Assembly: GCF_008281175.1 (NCBI RefSeq)
Contig: NZ_CP036524.1
Coordinates: 2,356,001 to 2,420,000, forward strand
Direction: 5' to 3'
Length of the DNA: 64,000 nt
DNA from: [Clostridium] hylemonae DSM 15053
GTDB lineage: Bacteria; Bacillota; Clostridia; Lachnospirales; Lachnospiraceae
Shown here: in pieces, positions 28,563 to 36,749 of the stretch
Position numbering within the stretch: the stretch's first letter is position 1
Layout: every line of letters begins with the position of its first letter
Made by a program: the position numbers and the translations under genes
The notes under the pieces: generated by a model
Told to the model about the DNA's origin: nothing
Database searches by the model: none
The model's input: the letters and a program-made list of their open reading frames with translations, nothing else

Positions 28563-29214
28563 CTTTTTTCTCTCCTCGTTTTATGCTGAGCGCCACACCG
28601 TCCCCGAGCGGGAGAATCGATGTGAGCAGATCTTCTCTGTGTTTTAATTCATACAAATATTCTCTCATACGGCTGTGGATCGTACGGTTGCGCCGCTCTA
28701 CCGCAAACCGTGACTCAATGATATCACCGTCCTGAAGCACATTATCGGACATGAGAACGCCTCCGTCCGCAAGCAGCCGGAGAACCTCGGGCATGTAATG
28801 GATATACTGTCCCTTTGCGGCGTCCATAAAGATAAAATCATACGGACCGGGAAGCCCCCTCATCACTTCCAGGGCATCCCCTTCTATGAGCGTGATCCGG
28901 CTGTCCCTGCCTGCGCGGCTGAAATTATGCCGCGCGATCGGAATCCTCTTCTTATAATTTTCGATCGTCGTGATATGACAGTCCTCCGGCGTATATTCAC
29001 TCATGAGCAGCGCCGAAAACCCGACCGCCGTCCCTACCTCAAGAATACTGGACGGCCTGTGCATGGCAAGGACCGTCTTCAGAAAGCTCTGCGTCTCCTT
29101 CCGGATCACCGGCACAAACGTGTCGGCCGCCTCCTGTTCGATCTCCTCCAATAGCGGTGTCTCCGGAGTCTCCAGACTGCGTATATAAGTAACCATTCGT
29201 TCGTCAACTATCAT
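28546..29214 (-). CDS. trmR: O-methyltransferase, tRNA 5-hydroxyuridine methyltransferase (TrmR type)
   Basis: A 222-residue SAM-dependent O-methyltransferase of the caffeoyl-CoA/catechol type. The SAM motif is ILEVGTAVGFSALLM, followed by the acidic ITLIEGDALEV and the metal-site region FIFMDAAKGQYIHYM; DNVLQDGDI is also typical. Bacillus YrrM (TrmR) has this size and is linked to U32 genes; it converts 5-hydroxyuridine to 5-methoxyuridine in tRNA. I use the ATG at 29214, nine bases after AGGAGG. The frame runs on to 29295 only because the repeat remnant there has no stop. It overlaps the U32 gene and follows the RNase J gene. Confidence 0.88.
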   Translation of the reverse strand: MIVDERMVTYIRSLETPETPLLEEIEQEAADTFVPVIRKETQSFLKTVLAMHRPSSILEVGTAVGFSALLMSEYTPEDCHITTIENYKKRIPIARHNFSRAGRDSRITLIEGDALEVMRGLPGPYDFIFMDAAKGQYIHYMPEVLRLLADGGVLMSDNVLQDGDIIESRFAVERRNRTIHSRMREYLYELKHREDLLTSILPLGDGVALSIKRGEKKDGQTS

Positions 29215-29238
29215 TTCATCATACCTCCTGCTCCTTAC

Positions 29239-29297
29239 GGGGACACCATAAAGTTCAATTTGGGACGTAGTCTTTTTAAAAAGATCACGTCCCAAAG
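29239..29297. repeat. Decayed half copy of the type 1 palindrome
   Basis: GGGGACACCATAAAGTTCAA, then TTTGGGACGTAGTCTTTTT, follows the same plan as the left arm of the palindrome at 4219. The inner right arm AAAAAGATCACGTCCCAAA pairs with it except for two bases, but the outer right arm is absent. It lies between the RNase J stop and the trmR start. Confidence 0.6.
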
Positions 29298-29303
29298 TAC
29301 ATG

Positions 29304-30971
29304 CTATACGTCCATTATGATCGGAAGAATCATTGGTCTTCTCTTTGTCTTCTTCCAGATATATTCATTCATTGTGTCCCGGATCACGAGCTTTATCTTA
29401 CTCCAGTCTGCGTTCTTCTGATGGGTCAGGCAGTCCTCCACAGCGTTTGACACTACGTTTCTCGCCTCATCCATGAGCTTTTCGGACTCGCGTACGTACA
29501 CGAAGCCGCGTGATACGATGTCCGGTCCGGCCAGCAGCTGATTGCTGCCTTTTTCCAGCGACAGCACTACGATGAGGATACCGTCCTCCGCCAGATGCTG
29601 TCTGTCGCGCAGAACGATGTTTCCTACATCTCCTACACCGAGACCGTCCACGAGAATTTCTCCCGTGTGGACTTTATCCGCCACTTTTGCCTCTTTGCTG
29701 TTCAATTCCAGCACCTCGCCGGACTGCAGGATAAAGATATTCTCCTTCGGTATGCCGAGTGTCTGGGCGATCCCTGCGTTCGCTTTCAGATGACGGTATT
29801 CGCCGTGCACCGGAATCGCGTATTTCGGTTTAACGAGTGAATATATAAGCTTTAACTCTTCTTGGCAGGCATGTCCCGATACGTGGGCATCCTGGAAGAT
29901 GACGTTGGCGCCTTTCGCCGACAGTTCATTGATAACCTTGGAGACGGACTTTTCATTTCCCGGTATCGGGTTTGAACTGAATATGACCGTATCGCCCGGC
30001 ATGATCGTTACCTTCTTGTGAACGTCCGCCGCCATCCTGGACAGCGCCGCCATGGACTCTCCCTGGCTTCCTGTCGTGATGAGGACCGTCTTTTCCGGAG
30101 GATAATTCCTCAGCTGGTCGATCTCTATGAGCGCATTGTCAGGCACATTGAGATAGCCAAGTTCCCGGGCAACGGCAATGATATTTACCATGCTGCGCCC
30201 TTCCACCACAACTTTTCGGTCATACTTGCACGCAGAGTTGATGATCTGCTGCACACGGTCCACATTGGACGCAAATGTGGCAATAATGATCCTCGTATTC
30301 TGATGTTCCGCAAATATATGGTCAAACGTATGCCCTACCGTGCGCTCGGACTGGGTAAAGCCCGGACGCTCTGCGTTCGTGCTGTCCGACATGAGCGCCA
30401 GCACACCTTTTTTGCCGATTTCCGCAAACCGCTGCAGGTCGATGGCATCGCCGAACACCGGCGTGTAATCCACCTTGAAGTCACCCGTGTGCACAACGAT
30501 GCCGGCCGGTGAATATATGGCCAGTGCCGCCGCGTCCTGGATACTGTGGTTTGTCTTTATAAACTCTATCCTGAACTGTCCGAGATTAATGGACTGTCCG
30601 TGCTTTACTACTTTTCTTCTCGTGCTCCTGAGCAGATTGTGCTCCGTAAACTTCTTCTCTATGATGCCCATCGTGAGCTTTGTCGCATATATCGGCAGAT
30701 TCATCTCTTTCAATACGTAGGACAGCGCCCCGATATGGTCCTCGTGACCATGCGTGATCACAAATCCTTTTACTTTTTGAATATTGTCTTTCAGATAGGT
30801 GACATCCGGGATGACGAGATCGATTCCGAGCATGTCATCCTCCGGGAATGCCAGACCGCAGTCCACGACAATAATACTGTCTTCATACTCAAAGGCAGTA
30901 ATGTTCATTCCAATTTTCTCCAGTCCTCCGAGTGGAATGATACGCAGTTTTCCATTGTTTTCTTTTTTCAA
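29304..30971 (-). CDS. rnjA: Ribonuclease J
   Basis: A 555-residue RNase J of the beta-CASP metallo-beta-lactamase family, with 5'-3' exonuclease and endonuclease activity in mRNA decay and rRNA maturation. The zinc site is HGHEDH at 74-79, with further ligands in ALMSDSTNAERPG and the motif near VHGEYRHLKANA. The beta-CASP insert covers about 205-360 and a C-terminal domain follows. The length is standard. It lies two bases after the Fur gene and before trmR. Clostridia often have one RNase J, so rnjA versus rnjB is not firmly separable. Confidence 0.96.
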   Translation of the reverse strand: MKKENNGKLRIIPLGGLEKIGMNITAFEYEDSIIVVDCGLAFPEDDMLGIDLVIPDVTYLKDNIQKVKGFVITHGHEDHIGALSYVLKEMNLPIYATKLTMGIIEKKFTEHNLLRSTRRKVVKHGQSINLGQFRIEFIKTNHSIQDAAALAIYSPAGIVVHTGDFKVDYTPVFGDAIDLQRFAEIGKKGVLALMSDSTNAERPGFTQSERTVGHTFDHIFAEHQNTRIIIATFASNVDRVQQIINSACKYDRKVVVEGRSMVNIIAVARELGYLNVPDNALIEIDQLRNYPPEKTVLITTGSQGESMAALSRMAADVHKKVTIMPGDTVIFSSNPIPGNEKSVSKVINELSAKGANVIFQDAHVSGHACQEELKLIYSLVKPKYAIPVHGEYRHLKANAGIAQTLGIPKENIFILQSGEVLELNSKEAKVADKVHTGEILVDGLGVGDVGNIVLRDRQHLAEDGILIVVLSLEKGSNQLLAGPDIVSRGFVYVRESEKLMDEARNVVSNAVEDCLTHQKNADWSKIKLVIRDTMNEYIWKKTKRRPMILPIIMDV

Positions 30972-30973
30972 AT

Positions 30974-31453
30974 TTACACCTCCACGTGCTTTTCCGTACT
31001 ATTTTGCCTCTCCAGGCATTCTTTGCATTGTCCGTAGAACTTTAATTCGTGGTCTAACACGTGGAACCCCGTTGCCTCCTCGATATGACTCTCCAGTTCT
31101 TCCAGGAGGTCGTCCTTAAAAGGCAGTACCTTTCCACAAGTCTTGCATATCAGGTGATGATGGTGATGTTTGGCTTCCCCGAGGAAAAGCTCGCCGATCT
31201 CATAACGCGCACATCCATCATCCAGATTGATACGATCCACTAATTGCATTTCCAGCAACAACTGCACTGTCCGGTAAATAGTCGCCAGTCCTATATCAGG
31301 ATAGTCTTCTTTTACCAGTTCGTAAATGTCTTCCGCAGTCATGTGTTTATCACGATGATCTGCGAGCACTTCTAATACAAGCAACCTTTGATTGGTTACC
31401 TTAAGACCCTTTTCTTTCAGTAATTCTTTAAATTTTTCTTGACTGATCGACAT
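30974..31453 (-). CDS. fur: Fur-family transcriptional regulator
   Basis: A 159-residue Fur-type regulator. The winged helix is at about 10-82 (VTNQRLLVLEVLADH; GLATIYRTVQLLLEM). The metal-sensing part has HHHHHLIC at 96-103. Two CxxC pairs, Cys103/Cys106 and Cys143/Cys146, form a structural zinc site. The sequence does not decide between Fur (iron), PerR (peroxide) and Zur; the HHHHH segment with E/D near the C-terminus favours Fur. It sits seven bases before the DUF1292 gene end and two before RNase J in a long operon. Confidence 0.93.
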   Translation of the reverse strand: MSISQEKFKELLKEKGLKVTNQRLLVLEVLADHRDKHMTAEDIYELVKEDYPDIGLATIYRTVQLLLEMQLVDRINLDDGCARYEIGELFLGEAKHHHHHLICKTCGKVLPFKDDLLEELESHIEEATGFHVLDHELKFYGQCKECLERQNSTEKHVEV

Positions 31454-31459
31454 AGTATG

Positions 31460-31720
31460 CTACCTTTCAATAACAACATCTTCCAGCAGTTCTTCAAACA
31501 CTTTTGATACAGCGCCAATCTCTACATCATCTTCCACGATCTCATAGATGCTGTCTGAGCTTTCATCCGTTGTCGTATCCTTTAAAATGAGACATTCTGC
31601 GTCATCTTCTTCAGAATCTGTCACGAGAATGTATGATACCCCATTGACTTTTGTCTGTTCGAGCACGAAAAATTCTGCTTCTTCCTGCATTTCTTCAGAC
31701 ATGAATTTGATTTTCTCCAT
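31460..31720 (-). CDS. DUF1292 family protein (YrzB-like)
   Basis: An 86-residue, very acidic protein (DSEEDDAECLILKDTTTDES). It has the DUF1292 pattern of a short beta fold with EEAEFFVLEQTKVNGVSYIL at the start. Its function is unknown. In Firmicutes it constantly follows ireB and ruvX, as here, with 18 bases after ruvX. Confidence 0.88.
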   Translation of the reverse strand: MEKIKFMSEEMQEEAEFFVLEQTKVNGVSYILVTDSEEDDAECLILKDTTTDESSDSIYEIVEDDVEIGAVSKVFEELLEDVVIER

Positions 31721-31738
31721 AAAAACACCTCACACAGA

Positions 31739-32176
31739 TCATTCCTGTCCCACATATATGGAATCCAGATATCCCTGCAATATAAAAACAGCCGCAATCT
31801 TATCGATATATTTTTTGCGGTCCTCACGTCTTACCTTATTTTCAATTAAAGTCCGTTCCGCTTCCACTGTAGTCAGACGCTCATCCCACATCACGACCTC
31901 AAGGCCGGTCCGTCTTTTAAGCATCTCACCAAACTCCAATGATTGTTCCGCCCGATCACCAATATCATTATTCATATGCTTCGGAAGGCCGAGCACAATA
32001 CGCTCCACCTCGTACTCACGGATAAGTTCTTCTATCCTGGCACAGGTTTGGCGCAGCTTGTTCTCCTCCTTGCGAAATATCGTCTCGATTCCCTGGGCAG
32101 TCAGCCCCAGCGGATCACTGACAGCTACACCGACCGTCTTTTCGCCGTAATCCAGTCCCATAATTCTCATAGACAT
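31739..32176 (-). CDS. ruvX: Putative pre-16S rRNA nuclease / RuvX (YqgF)
   Basis: A 145-residue RNase H-like nuclease. [19 protein letters not shown] holds the first catalytic Asp, [12 protein letters not shown] the central motif and [15 protein letters not shown] the last acidic residues. YqgF matures the 5' end of 16S rRNA and may resolve Holliday junctions. Its first ATG overlaps the ireB stop (TAATG); a second ATG six bases on is also possible. Confidence 0.95.
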   Translation of the reverse strand: MSMRIMGLDYGEKTVGVAVSDPLGLTAQGIETIFRKEENKLRQTCARIEELIREYEVERIVLGLPKHMNNDIGDRAEQSLEFGEMLKRRTGLEVVMWDERLTTVEAERTLIENKVRREDRKKYIDKIAAVFILQGYLDSIYVGQE

Positions 32177-32439
32177 TATACCCAGCCGTTATGCTCGATA
32201 TACGTCTTAAGCATCTCTTCTACCAGCTCGTCCCGTTCCATCTTCATAATCAGGCTTCTCGCGCCGTTATGGCTCGTAATATATGTCGGGTCTCCTGACA
32301 TAATATATCCAACGATCTGATTGACCGGATTATAACCTTTTTCACTCAATGCTTTGTACACAATCTCAAGAATATCTTTTGCTTGAATCTGTGGACCGCT
32401 TTCTACCTGAAAAAATTGGGTGTTGCTTAAATCCTTCAT
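32176..32439 (-). CDS. ireB: IreB family regulatory phosphoprotein
   Basis: An 87-residue IreB (DUF965). In Enterococcus it is a substrate of the Ser/Thr kinase IreK and tunes cephalosporin resistance. [10 protein letters not shown] at the start holds candidate Ser/Thr acceptors, and [20 protein letters not shown] and [20 protein letters not shown] are family marks. It opens the ireB-ruvX-DUF1292 cluster, 57 bases after mtaB. Confidence 0.95.
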   Translation of the reverse strand: MKDLSNTQFFQVESGPQIQAKDILEIVYKALSEKGYNPVNQIVGYIMSGDPTYITSHNGARSLIMKMERDELVEEMLKTYIEHNGWV

Positions 32440-32496
32440 ATACTCACGTCCTCCAAAATTACTTCTATTTCATTCTAAACCATAGCACCCGAAAAT

Positions 32497-33780
32497 TCAA
32501 TGTATTATTTGCAAAGGACTCTCAATTTCTACATTTATGACCTTATTTGTGAGATTTTCCGACCCTTTTCGTCCAATTTTGACATATTCCTTCGTGTGGC
32601 CTGTCTCATAAAGTTCTCCGCCGCGCATGACCGTCTCCTCCATCAACACTTCCACCGTCGTCCCGATGAGTTTCTCCTCATAGGCCGCCTGCTTCCTGCG
32701 GCTGAGCTCCAGCAGCACACTGCTGCGCGCCGTCTTTACTTCGTCCGGCACCTGGTCCTCCATCCCGGCAGCCTTCGTTCCCTCCCGTTTTGAATACTTG
32801 AACACATGCGTCTCGTAAAAGTCCACCCGGTCGATAAACGCTCTGGACTCCTCAAACTCTGCGTCTGTCTCCCCCGGAAATCCTACGATCACATCTGTTG
32901 TCAGCGCCGGATCGCGGAAGTATCTCCGAAGCAGCTCACATTTTTCAAAATATTCTTCCGCCGTATAACGGCGGTTCATCCGCTTCAGTGTGGCATTGCA
33001 GCCGCTCTGCAGCGACAGGTGGAAGTGGGGGCAGATCTTCGGTAATCCGGCAAGCGCCTGCGCAAACTCTTCTGTGACGATCCTCGGTTCCAGAGAGCCA
33101 AGCCGGATACGCTCAATGCCGTCTGTCCCGTGGACCGCTTCGATCAGACGGAGCAGGTCATCGCCTGTATCCACTCCATAAGAACTGAGATGGATCCCCG
33201 TGAGCACGACCTCTTTATATCCGCCTTCTGCCAGCCTTCTTACCTCTGCCAGCACGCTCTCCCGTTTTCTGCTTCTGACACGGCCTCTTGCGTACGGAAT
33301 GATACAGTAAGAACAGAACTGGTTACACCCGTCCTGGACTTTGATATATGCCCGCGTGTGTTCTGCGGTGCGGCTTACGTTCAGCTCCTCATACTCATCG
33401 GTATGATCGATGTCCAAAAGGCCTTCTCCTGTCTCCCACCTTCCGTCCTCATATTCCTCAAGAATCCGGATCAGATCTTTCTTGCGGTTATTTCCTATCA
33501 CGATATCGATGCAGTCGTCCGCATCCTCTCCCCGGGCCTGCACGTAGCAGCCTGCGGCGACAATAACAGCAGACGGATTCATCTTTCTCGCCCGGTGGAG
33601 CATCTGTCTCGACTTCCGGTCCGCCATATTTGTCACCGTACAAGTATTGATAATATATACATCCGCTCCTTCTTCAAACGGAACGATCTCGTATCCGTGC
33701 TGCGCAAGAAGTTCCTGCATCGCCTCTGTCTCATAGGCGTTGACTTTGCATCCAAGATTATGCAGCGCTACTTTCTTCAT
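32497..33780 (-). CDS. mtaB: tRNA t6A37 methylthiotransferase MtaB
   Basis: A 427-residue radical-SAM methylthiotransferase that adds a methylthio group to t6A at tRNA position 37. The N-terminal cluster site uses Cys11, Cys47 and Cys78; the radical-SAM site is Cys152, Cys156 and Cys159 in GCNQFCSYCIIPYARGR. A TRAM domain ends the protein (near LIGTTVEVLMEE). MtaB is chosen over MiaB and RimO because of the LHNLGCKVNAYETEAM start and the length. The open frame runs 56 codons further up, but AGGAG precedes the ATG at 33780 and the extension lies in the divergent promoter region. Confidence 0.95.
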   Translation of the reverse strand: MKKVALHNLGCKVNAYETEAMQELLAQHGYEIVPFEEGADVYIINTCTVTNMADRKSRQMLHRARKMNPSAVIVAAGCYVQARGEDADDCIDIVIGNNRKKDLIRILEEYEDGRWETGEGLLDIDHTDEYEELNVSRTAEHTRAYIKVQDGCNQFCSYCIIPYARGRVRSRKRESVLAEVRRLAEGGYKEVVLTGIHLSSYGVDTGDDLLRLIEAVHGTDGIERIRLGSLEPRIVTEEFAQALAGLPKICPHFHLSLQSGCNATLKRMNRRYTAEEYFEKCELLRRYFRDPALTTDVIVGFPGETDAEFEESRAFIDRVDFYETHVFKYSKREGTKAAGMEDQVPDEVKTARSSVLLELSRRKQAAYEEKLIGTTVEVLMEETVMRGGELYETGHTKEYVKIGRKGSENLTNKVINVEIESPLQIIH

Positions 33781-33906
33781 ACTCTTTCTCCTACTTCTGT
33801 GCTGTCCCGGGCCGTCATAAGACGCACATGCCGTCCGCACGTCCGGGGTATACAAATTGTTGTAACTTTTAACGAATTTTCTCTGATTTCTTTGGCAGTT
33901 TGTTCC

Positions 33907-33935
33907 TTGACTTTTAAACCTTGTACTCTTAAGAT
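33907..33935 (+). promoter_or_regulatory. Promoter of the HPr-like gene
   Basis: TTGACT (33907-33912), a 17-base spacer and TAAGAT (33930-33935). A strong AAGGAGGG ribosome site follows before the ATG at 33978. Confidence 0.65.
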
Positions 33936-33977
33936 ATTTATAGAACATGAAAAGAAAGCCAAGGAGGGTTTAGTCCA

Positions 33978-34211
33978 ATGAAAACAGTTCAGATCTCTTT
34001 AAATTCCATCGACAAAGTTAAGTCTTTTGTAAATGAAATCACTAAATTTGATTATGATTTTGATTTAGTATCCGGAAGGTATGTCATCGACGCGAAGTCC
34101 ATCATGGGAATCTTCAGTCTCGATCTGTCAAAACCGATCGACCTGAACATCCACGCGGACAATGATGTGGATACTGTTTTAGATATCCTGAAACCATATA
34201 TCGTAGACTAA
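33978..34211 (+). CDS. HPr-like protein lacking the phosphorylatable histidine
   Basis: A 77-residue protein with the HPr fold pattern. The region around the regulatory serine is kept (Ser41 in AKSIMGIFSLDLSKPIDLNI, like HPr Ser46). However, the N-terminal GLHARP motif with the catalytic His15 is replaced by LNSIDKVKSFVNE; the only His is His59. It therefore cannot carry phosphate in the PTS the normal way. Ser41 could still be a target of HPr kinase, as in Crh of Bacillus, which also lacks His15. This comparison is by analogy; the start is not Crh-like. It is a single-gene unit with its own promoter, strong ribosome site and terminator. Confidence 0.88.
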   Translation: MKTVQISLNSIDKVKSFVNEITKFDYDFDLVSGRYVIDAKSIMGIFSLDLSKPIDLNIHADNDVDTVLDILKPYIVD

Positions 34212-34233
34212 ATGATAAAACATAACATCAATG

Positions 34234-34270
34234 TGCCTGCACCGCCGGATATGAGCGGGCAGGCTTTTTT
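34234..34270 (+). terminator. Terminator of the HPr-like gene
   Basis: GCCTGC (34235-34240) pairs with GCAGGC (34259-34264), with an inner CCGC/GCGG pair, and TTTTTT follows. Confidence 0.82.
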
Positions 34271-34281
34271 CATGCACAAAT

Positions 34282-35463
34282 CTATTTGATCTCTATGATC
34301 TCCACGGTCTCAAGCGCCTTGTCTACAAGCTCGTCTATCTTTTCCGACAGCTTTTCTTCCGAGCGGCGGATCACTTCCACATTCGGCTTTGTCACCGGAT
34401 GCTTCGCCACAAATATGGTGCAGCAGTCTTCAAACGGCTGAATGGATGTCTCGAACGTGCCGATCTTTTCCGCGATGTCCACGATCTCCTGCTTGTCGAA
34501 TCCAATGACCGGCCGGTAGACCGGAAGCGTACATACATCGTTGGTGGCCGCAAGACTCTGCATCGTCTGGCTCGCCACCTGTCCGATGCTCTCCCCGGTG
34601 ATCAGGCCGAGACAGCCGTCTTTTTTCGCAAAATGCTCCGCAATGCGCATCATGTACCGTCTCATGATTATCGTCAGTTCGTCGTGGGGGCACTGGTCAT
34701 AAATATAGAGCTGTATATCCGTAAAGTTCACAACATGAAGCTTCACCGGTCCAGAGTACCTCGATACGAGCCTGGCCAGATCCACTACCTTCTGCTTCGC
34801 CCGCTCGCTCGTGTACGGAGGCGCATGAAAATAAGTGGCCTCGATCCCGACTCCGCGCTTTGCGATCATATATCCGGCCACCGGACTGTCAATACCGCCG
34901 GACAGAAGCAGCATCGCCTTCCCGTTCGTGCCTACCGGCATCCCTCCCGGCCCCGGTATGATCTTGGAGTACACATAGATACAATCTCTCACTTCAATGT
35001 GGAGCATCACATCCGGCTGATGCACATCTACGCGGATATCAGGGAACGCCTCCAAAATGGCCTCCCCGATATCACAGTTGATCTCCATGGACGTCCTCGG
35101 ATACGTCTTTCTGGCACGTCTAGCCTCCACCTTGAACGTCATCTTTTTGTCAGGATACAGCTCGTCCATGTACGCCACCACATCCTTTTTCAGTTCGTCA
35201 AACCCCTTGTCCTCCATACGGACGACCGGGCAGATCCCCACGATCCCAAATACCCGCTTCAGATGCTCCACCGTCTCCTCAAAATCATAGTCCCCTTCGC
35301 AGTCCACGTAGATCCTCGCCTGAGACTTATAGACCTGAAATTCACCGTCCACGTCACGCAGGGCAAATCTCACCTGCCGCACAAGGGCATCCTCAAATAA
35401 ATACCGGTTTTTTCCCTTAATTCCAATTTCTCCGTATTTTAACAAAAATGTATGAAATCTCAT
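34282..35463 (-). CDS. thiI: tRNA 4-thiouridine synthase ThiI
   Basis: A 393-residue ThiI. A ferredoxin-like and THUMP region (about 1-165; KYGEIGIKGKNRYLFEDAL) binds tRNA, followed by the PP-loop ATPase LLLSGGIDSPVAGYM and the C-terminal adenylation part. There is no rhodanese domain, as in most Firmicutes, so sulfur must come straight from a desulfurase. The nifS-type gene directly upstream is the obvious partner: this is the Bacillus NifZ-ThiI arrangement for s4U8. A palindromic repeat (35492-35535) lies between them. Confidence 0.96.
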   Translation of the reverse strand: MRFHTFLLKYGEIGIKGKNRYLFEDALVRQVRFALRDVDGEFQVYKSQARIYVDCEGDYDFEETVEHLKRVFGIVGICPVVRMEDKGFDELKKDVVAYMDELYPDKKMTFKVEARRARKTYPRTSMEINCDIGEAILEAFPDIRVDVHQPDVMLHIEVRDCIYVYSKIIPGPGGMPVGTNGKAMLLLSGGIDSPVAGYMIAKRGVGIEATYFHAPPYTSERAKQKVVDLARLVSRYSGPVKLHVVNFTDIQLYIYDQCPHDELTIIMRRYMMRIAEHFAKKDGCLGLITGESIGQVASQTMQSLAATNDVCTLPVYRPVIGFDKQEIVDIAEKIGTFETSIQPFEDCCTIFVAKHPVTKPNVEVIRRSEEKLSEKIDELVDKALETVEIIEIK

Positions 35464-35491
35464 CCTATTTTCTGAATCCTCTCTGAATTTC

Positions 35492-35535
35492 GAAAGGGGT
35501 CAGACCCCTGTGGCCACAGGGGTCTGACCCCTTTC
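35492..35535. repeat. 44-bp BIME-like palindrome (type 2, copy B)
   Basis: A perfect 22-base inverted repeat without loop, the same as 25904-25947 except for one central base. GGGGTCAGACCCC and GGGGTCTGACCCC are nested palindromes. It lies between nifS and thiI, inside a likely operon, so it may act as a partial terminator or an mRNA-stability hairpin. Confidence 0.92.
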
Positions 35536-35545
35536 ATATTTTACG

Positions 35546-36706
35546 TTATTGTCTGACATATTTCCTTAACATTGGTACTACATTATATAGTGTATCCAGC
35601 GTATAGTCAATCTCTTCTTCTGTTGTGAACTCGGACATGCTGAACCTGAGTGTGGCGTCCAGATATTCCTGTTCTGCGCCGATTCCTTTGAGCACCCCGC
35701 TGATTCCCGGATGGTTGGAGGAACATGCGGAACCGGAGGAGACGTATATGCCTTTTTCCTCCAACGCGTGCAGCAGCACCTCGCTTCGGACTCCGGAAAA
35801 GCCGACGCTGATGATGTGGGGGGCTGAAGTCTCGTCGTACAGGCCGTGGATGGTCGTGTTTTCGATCTTCCGGACGCCTTCGATGAAGTGCGCCTTTAGA
35901 TACCGCATCGCTGCCACTTTCTCTTCCAGATTTGTGTAGATCGTCTCCGCGGCAAGGCCCAGGCCTGCGATCCCGGGCACGTTCTCTGTCCCGGAGCGGA
36001 CATTCTTCTGCTGTTCTCCGCCGTACATGACAGGTTTTATCTTCACCTGTTCCCCGATGTAGAGGGCGCCGGTCCCTTTCGGTCCGTGTATCTTGTGCCC
36101 GCTGATGGAACACATATCCACTTTCATACGCTTCGGGTAAATGCGGTACTTACCGAAGCCCTGTACTGCGTCCACATGGAAAAGTATGTTGCGGTTATAC
36201 GCCTTGACGATGCTCGCCGCCTCGTCAATAGGCTGTACGGAGCCGACTTCGTTATTTACATACATGACCGACACGAGAATCGTATCACTGCACAAAGCGG
36301 CCTTCAAAGCGTCCAGTCTGATCCTTCCATACTTGTCTACCGGCAGAAATGTCACCCGGAATCCTTCTTCTTCCTCAAGATAACGCATCGTATTGATGAT
36401 GGCCGGATGTTCGATGGACGAGGTGATCAGATGCTTCCCCGCACGCTTATTTGCCCTGGCGGCGCCTATGAGAGCCAGATTATCGCTCTCTGTCCCGCCG
36501 GAGGTGAAAAAGATCTCCTTTTCCTGAACTTTCCACAGCTTTGCCAGCCTTTCTTTGGCCTGCTTTATATACTTTTCTGCCTCCACGCCTTTCGTGTGCA
36601 TGGAGGAAGGATTGCCGTAATCTTCGCACATAACTTTGCGCACGAGATCCCCCACACTTTCATAGGCTCTTGTAGTTGCAGAATTGTCCAAATATATTTC
36701 TTTCAT
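35546..36706 (-). CDS. nifS: Cysteine desulfurase (NifS/IscS family)
   Basis: A 386-residue PLP enzyme that takes sulfur from cysteine. The start IYLDNSATTRAYESVGDLV, ITSSIEHPA with the PLP-stacking His, and the PLP Lys in SISGHKIHGPKGTGALY are all present. The persulfide Cys lies in YVSSGSACSSNHPG. The next gene is thiI, so it most likely feeds tRNA thiolation, and thiamine if ThiI serves it. It begins 43 bases after rsmE with no terminator between. Confidence 0.95.
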   Translation of the reverse strand: MKEIYLDNSATTRAYESVGDLVRKVMCEDYGNPSSMHTKGVEAEKYIKQAKERLAKLWKVQEKEIFFTSGGTESDNLALIGAARANKRAGKHLITSSIEHPAIINTMRYLEEEEGFRVTFLPVDKYGRIRLDALKAALCSDTILVSVMYVNNEVGSVQPIDEAASIVKAYNRNILFHVDAVQGFGKYRIYPKRMKVDMCSISGHKIHGPKGTGALYIGEQVKIKPVMYGGEQQKNVRSGTENVPGIAGLGLAAETIYTNLEEKVAAMRYLKAHFIEGVRKIENTTIHGLYDETSAPHIISVGFSGVRSEVLLHALEEKGIYVSSGSACSSNHPGISGVLKGIGAEQEYLDATLRFSMSEFTTEEEIDYTLDTLYNVVPMLRKYVRQ

Positions 36707-36749
36707 AATTCCACTTCCTGCATTTTATTCTCAATAATAGATTATGTCG

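Noticed and set aside
29215-29295. Upstream extension of the trmR frame to 29295
   Set aside because: The extension is made of repeat remnant; AGGAGG correctly precedes the ATG at 29214.
34399-35400. Plus-strand open frame of 333 codons opposite thiI
   Set aside because: Antisense shadow; the minus-strand frame has THUMP and PP-loop motifs.
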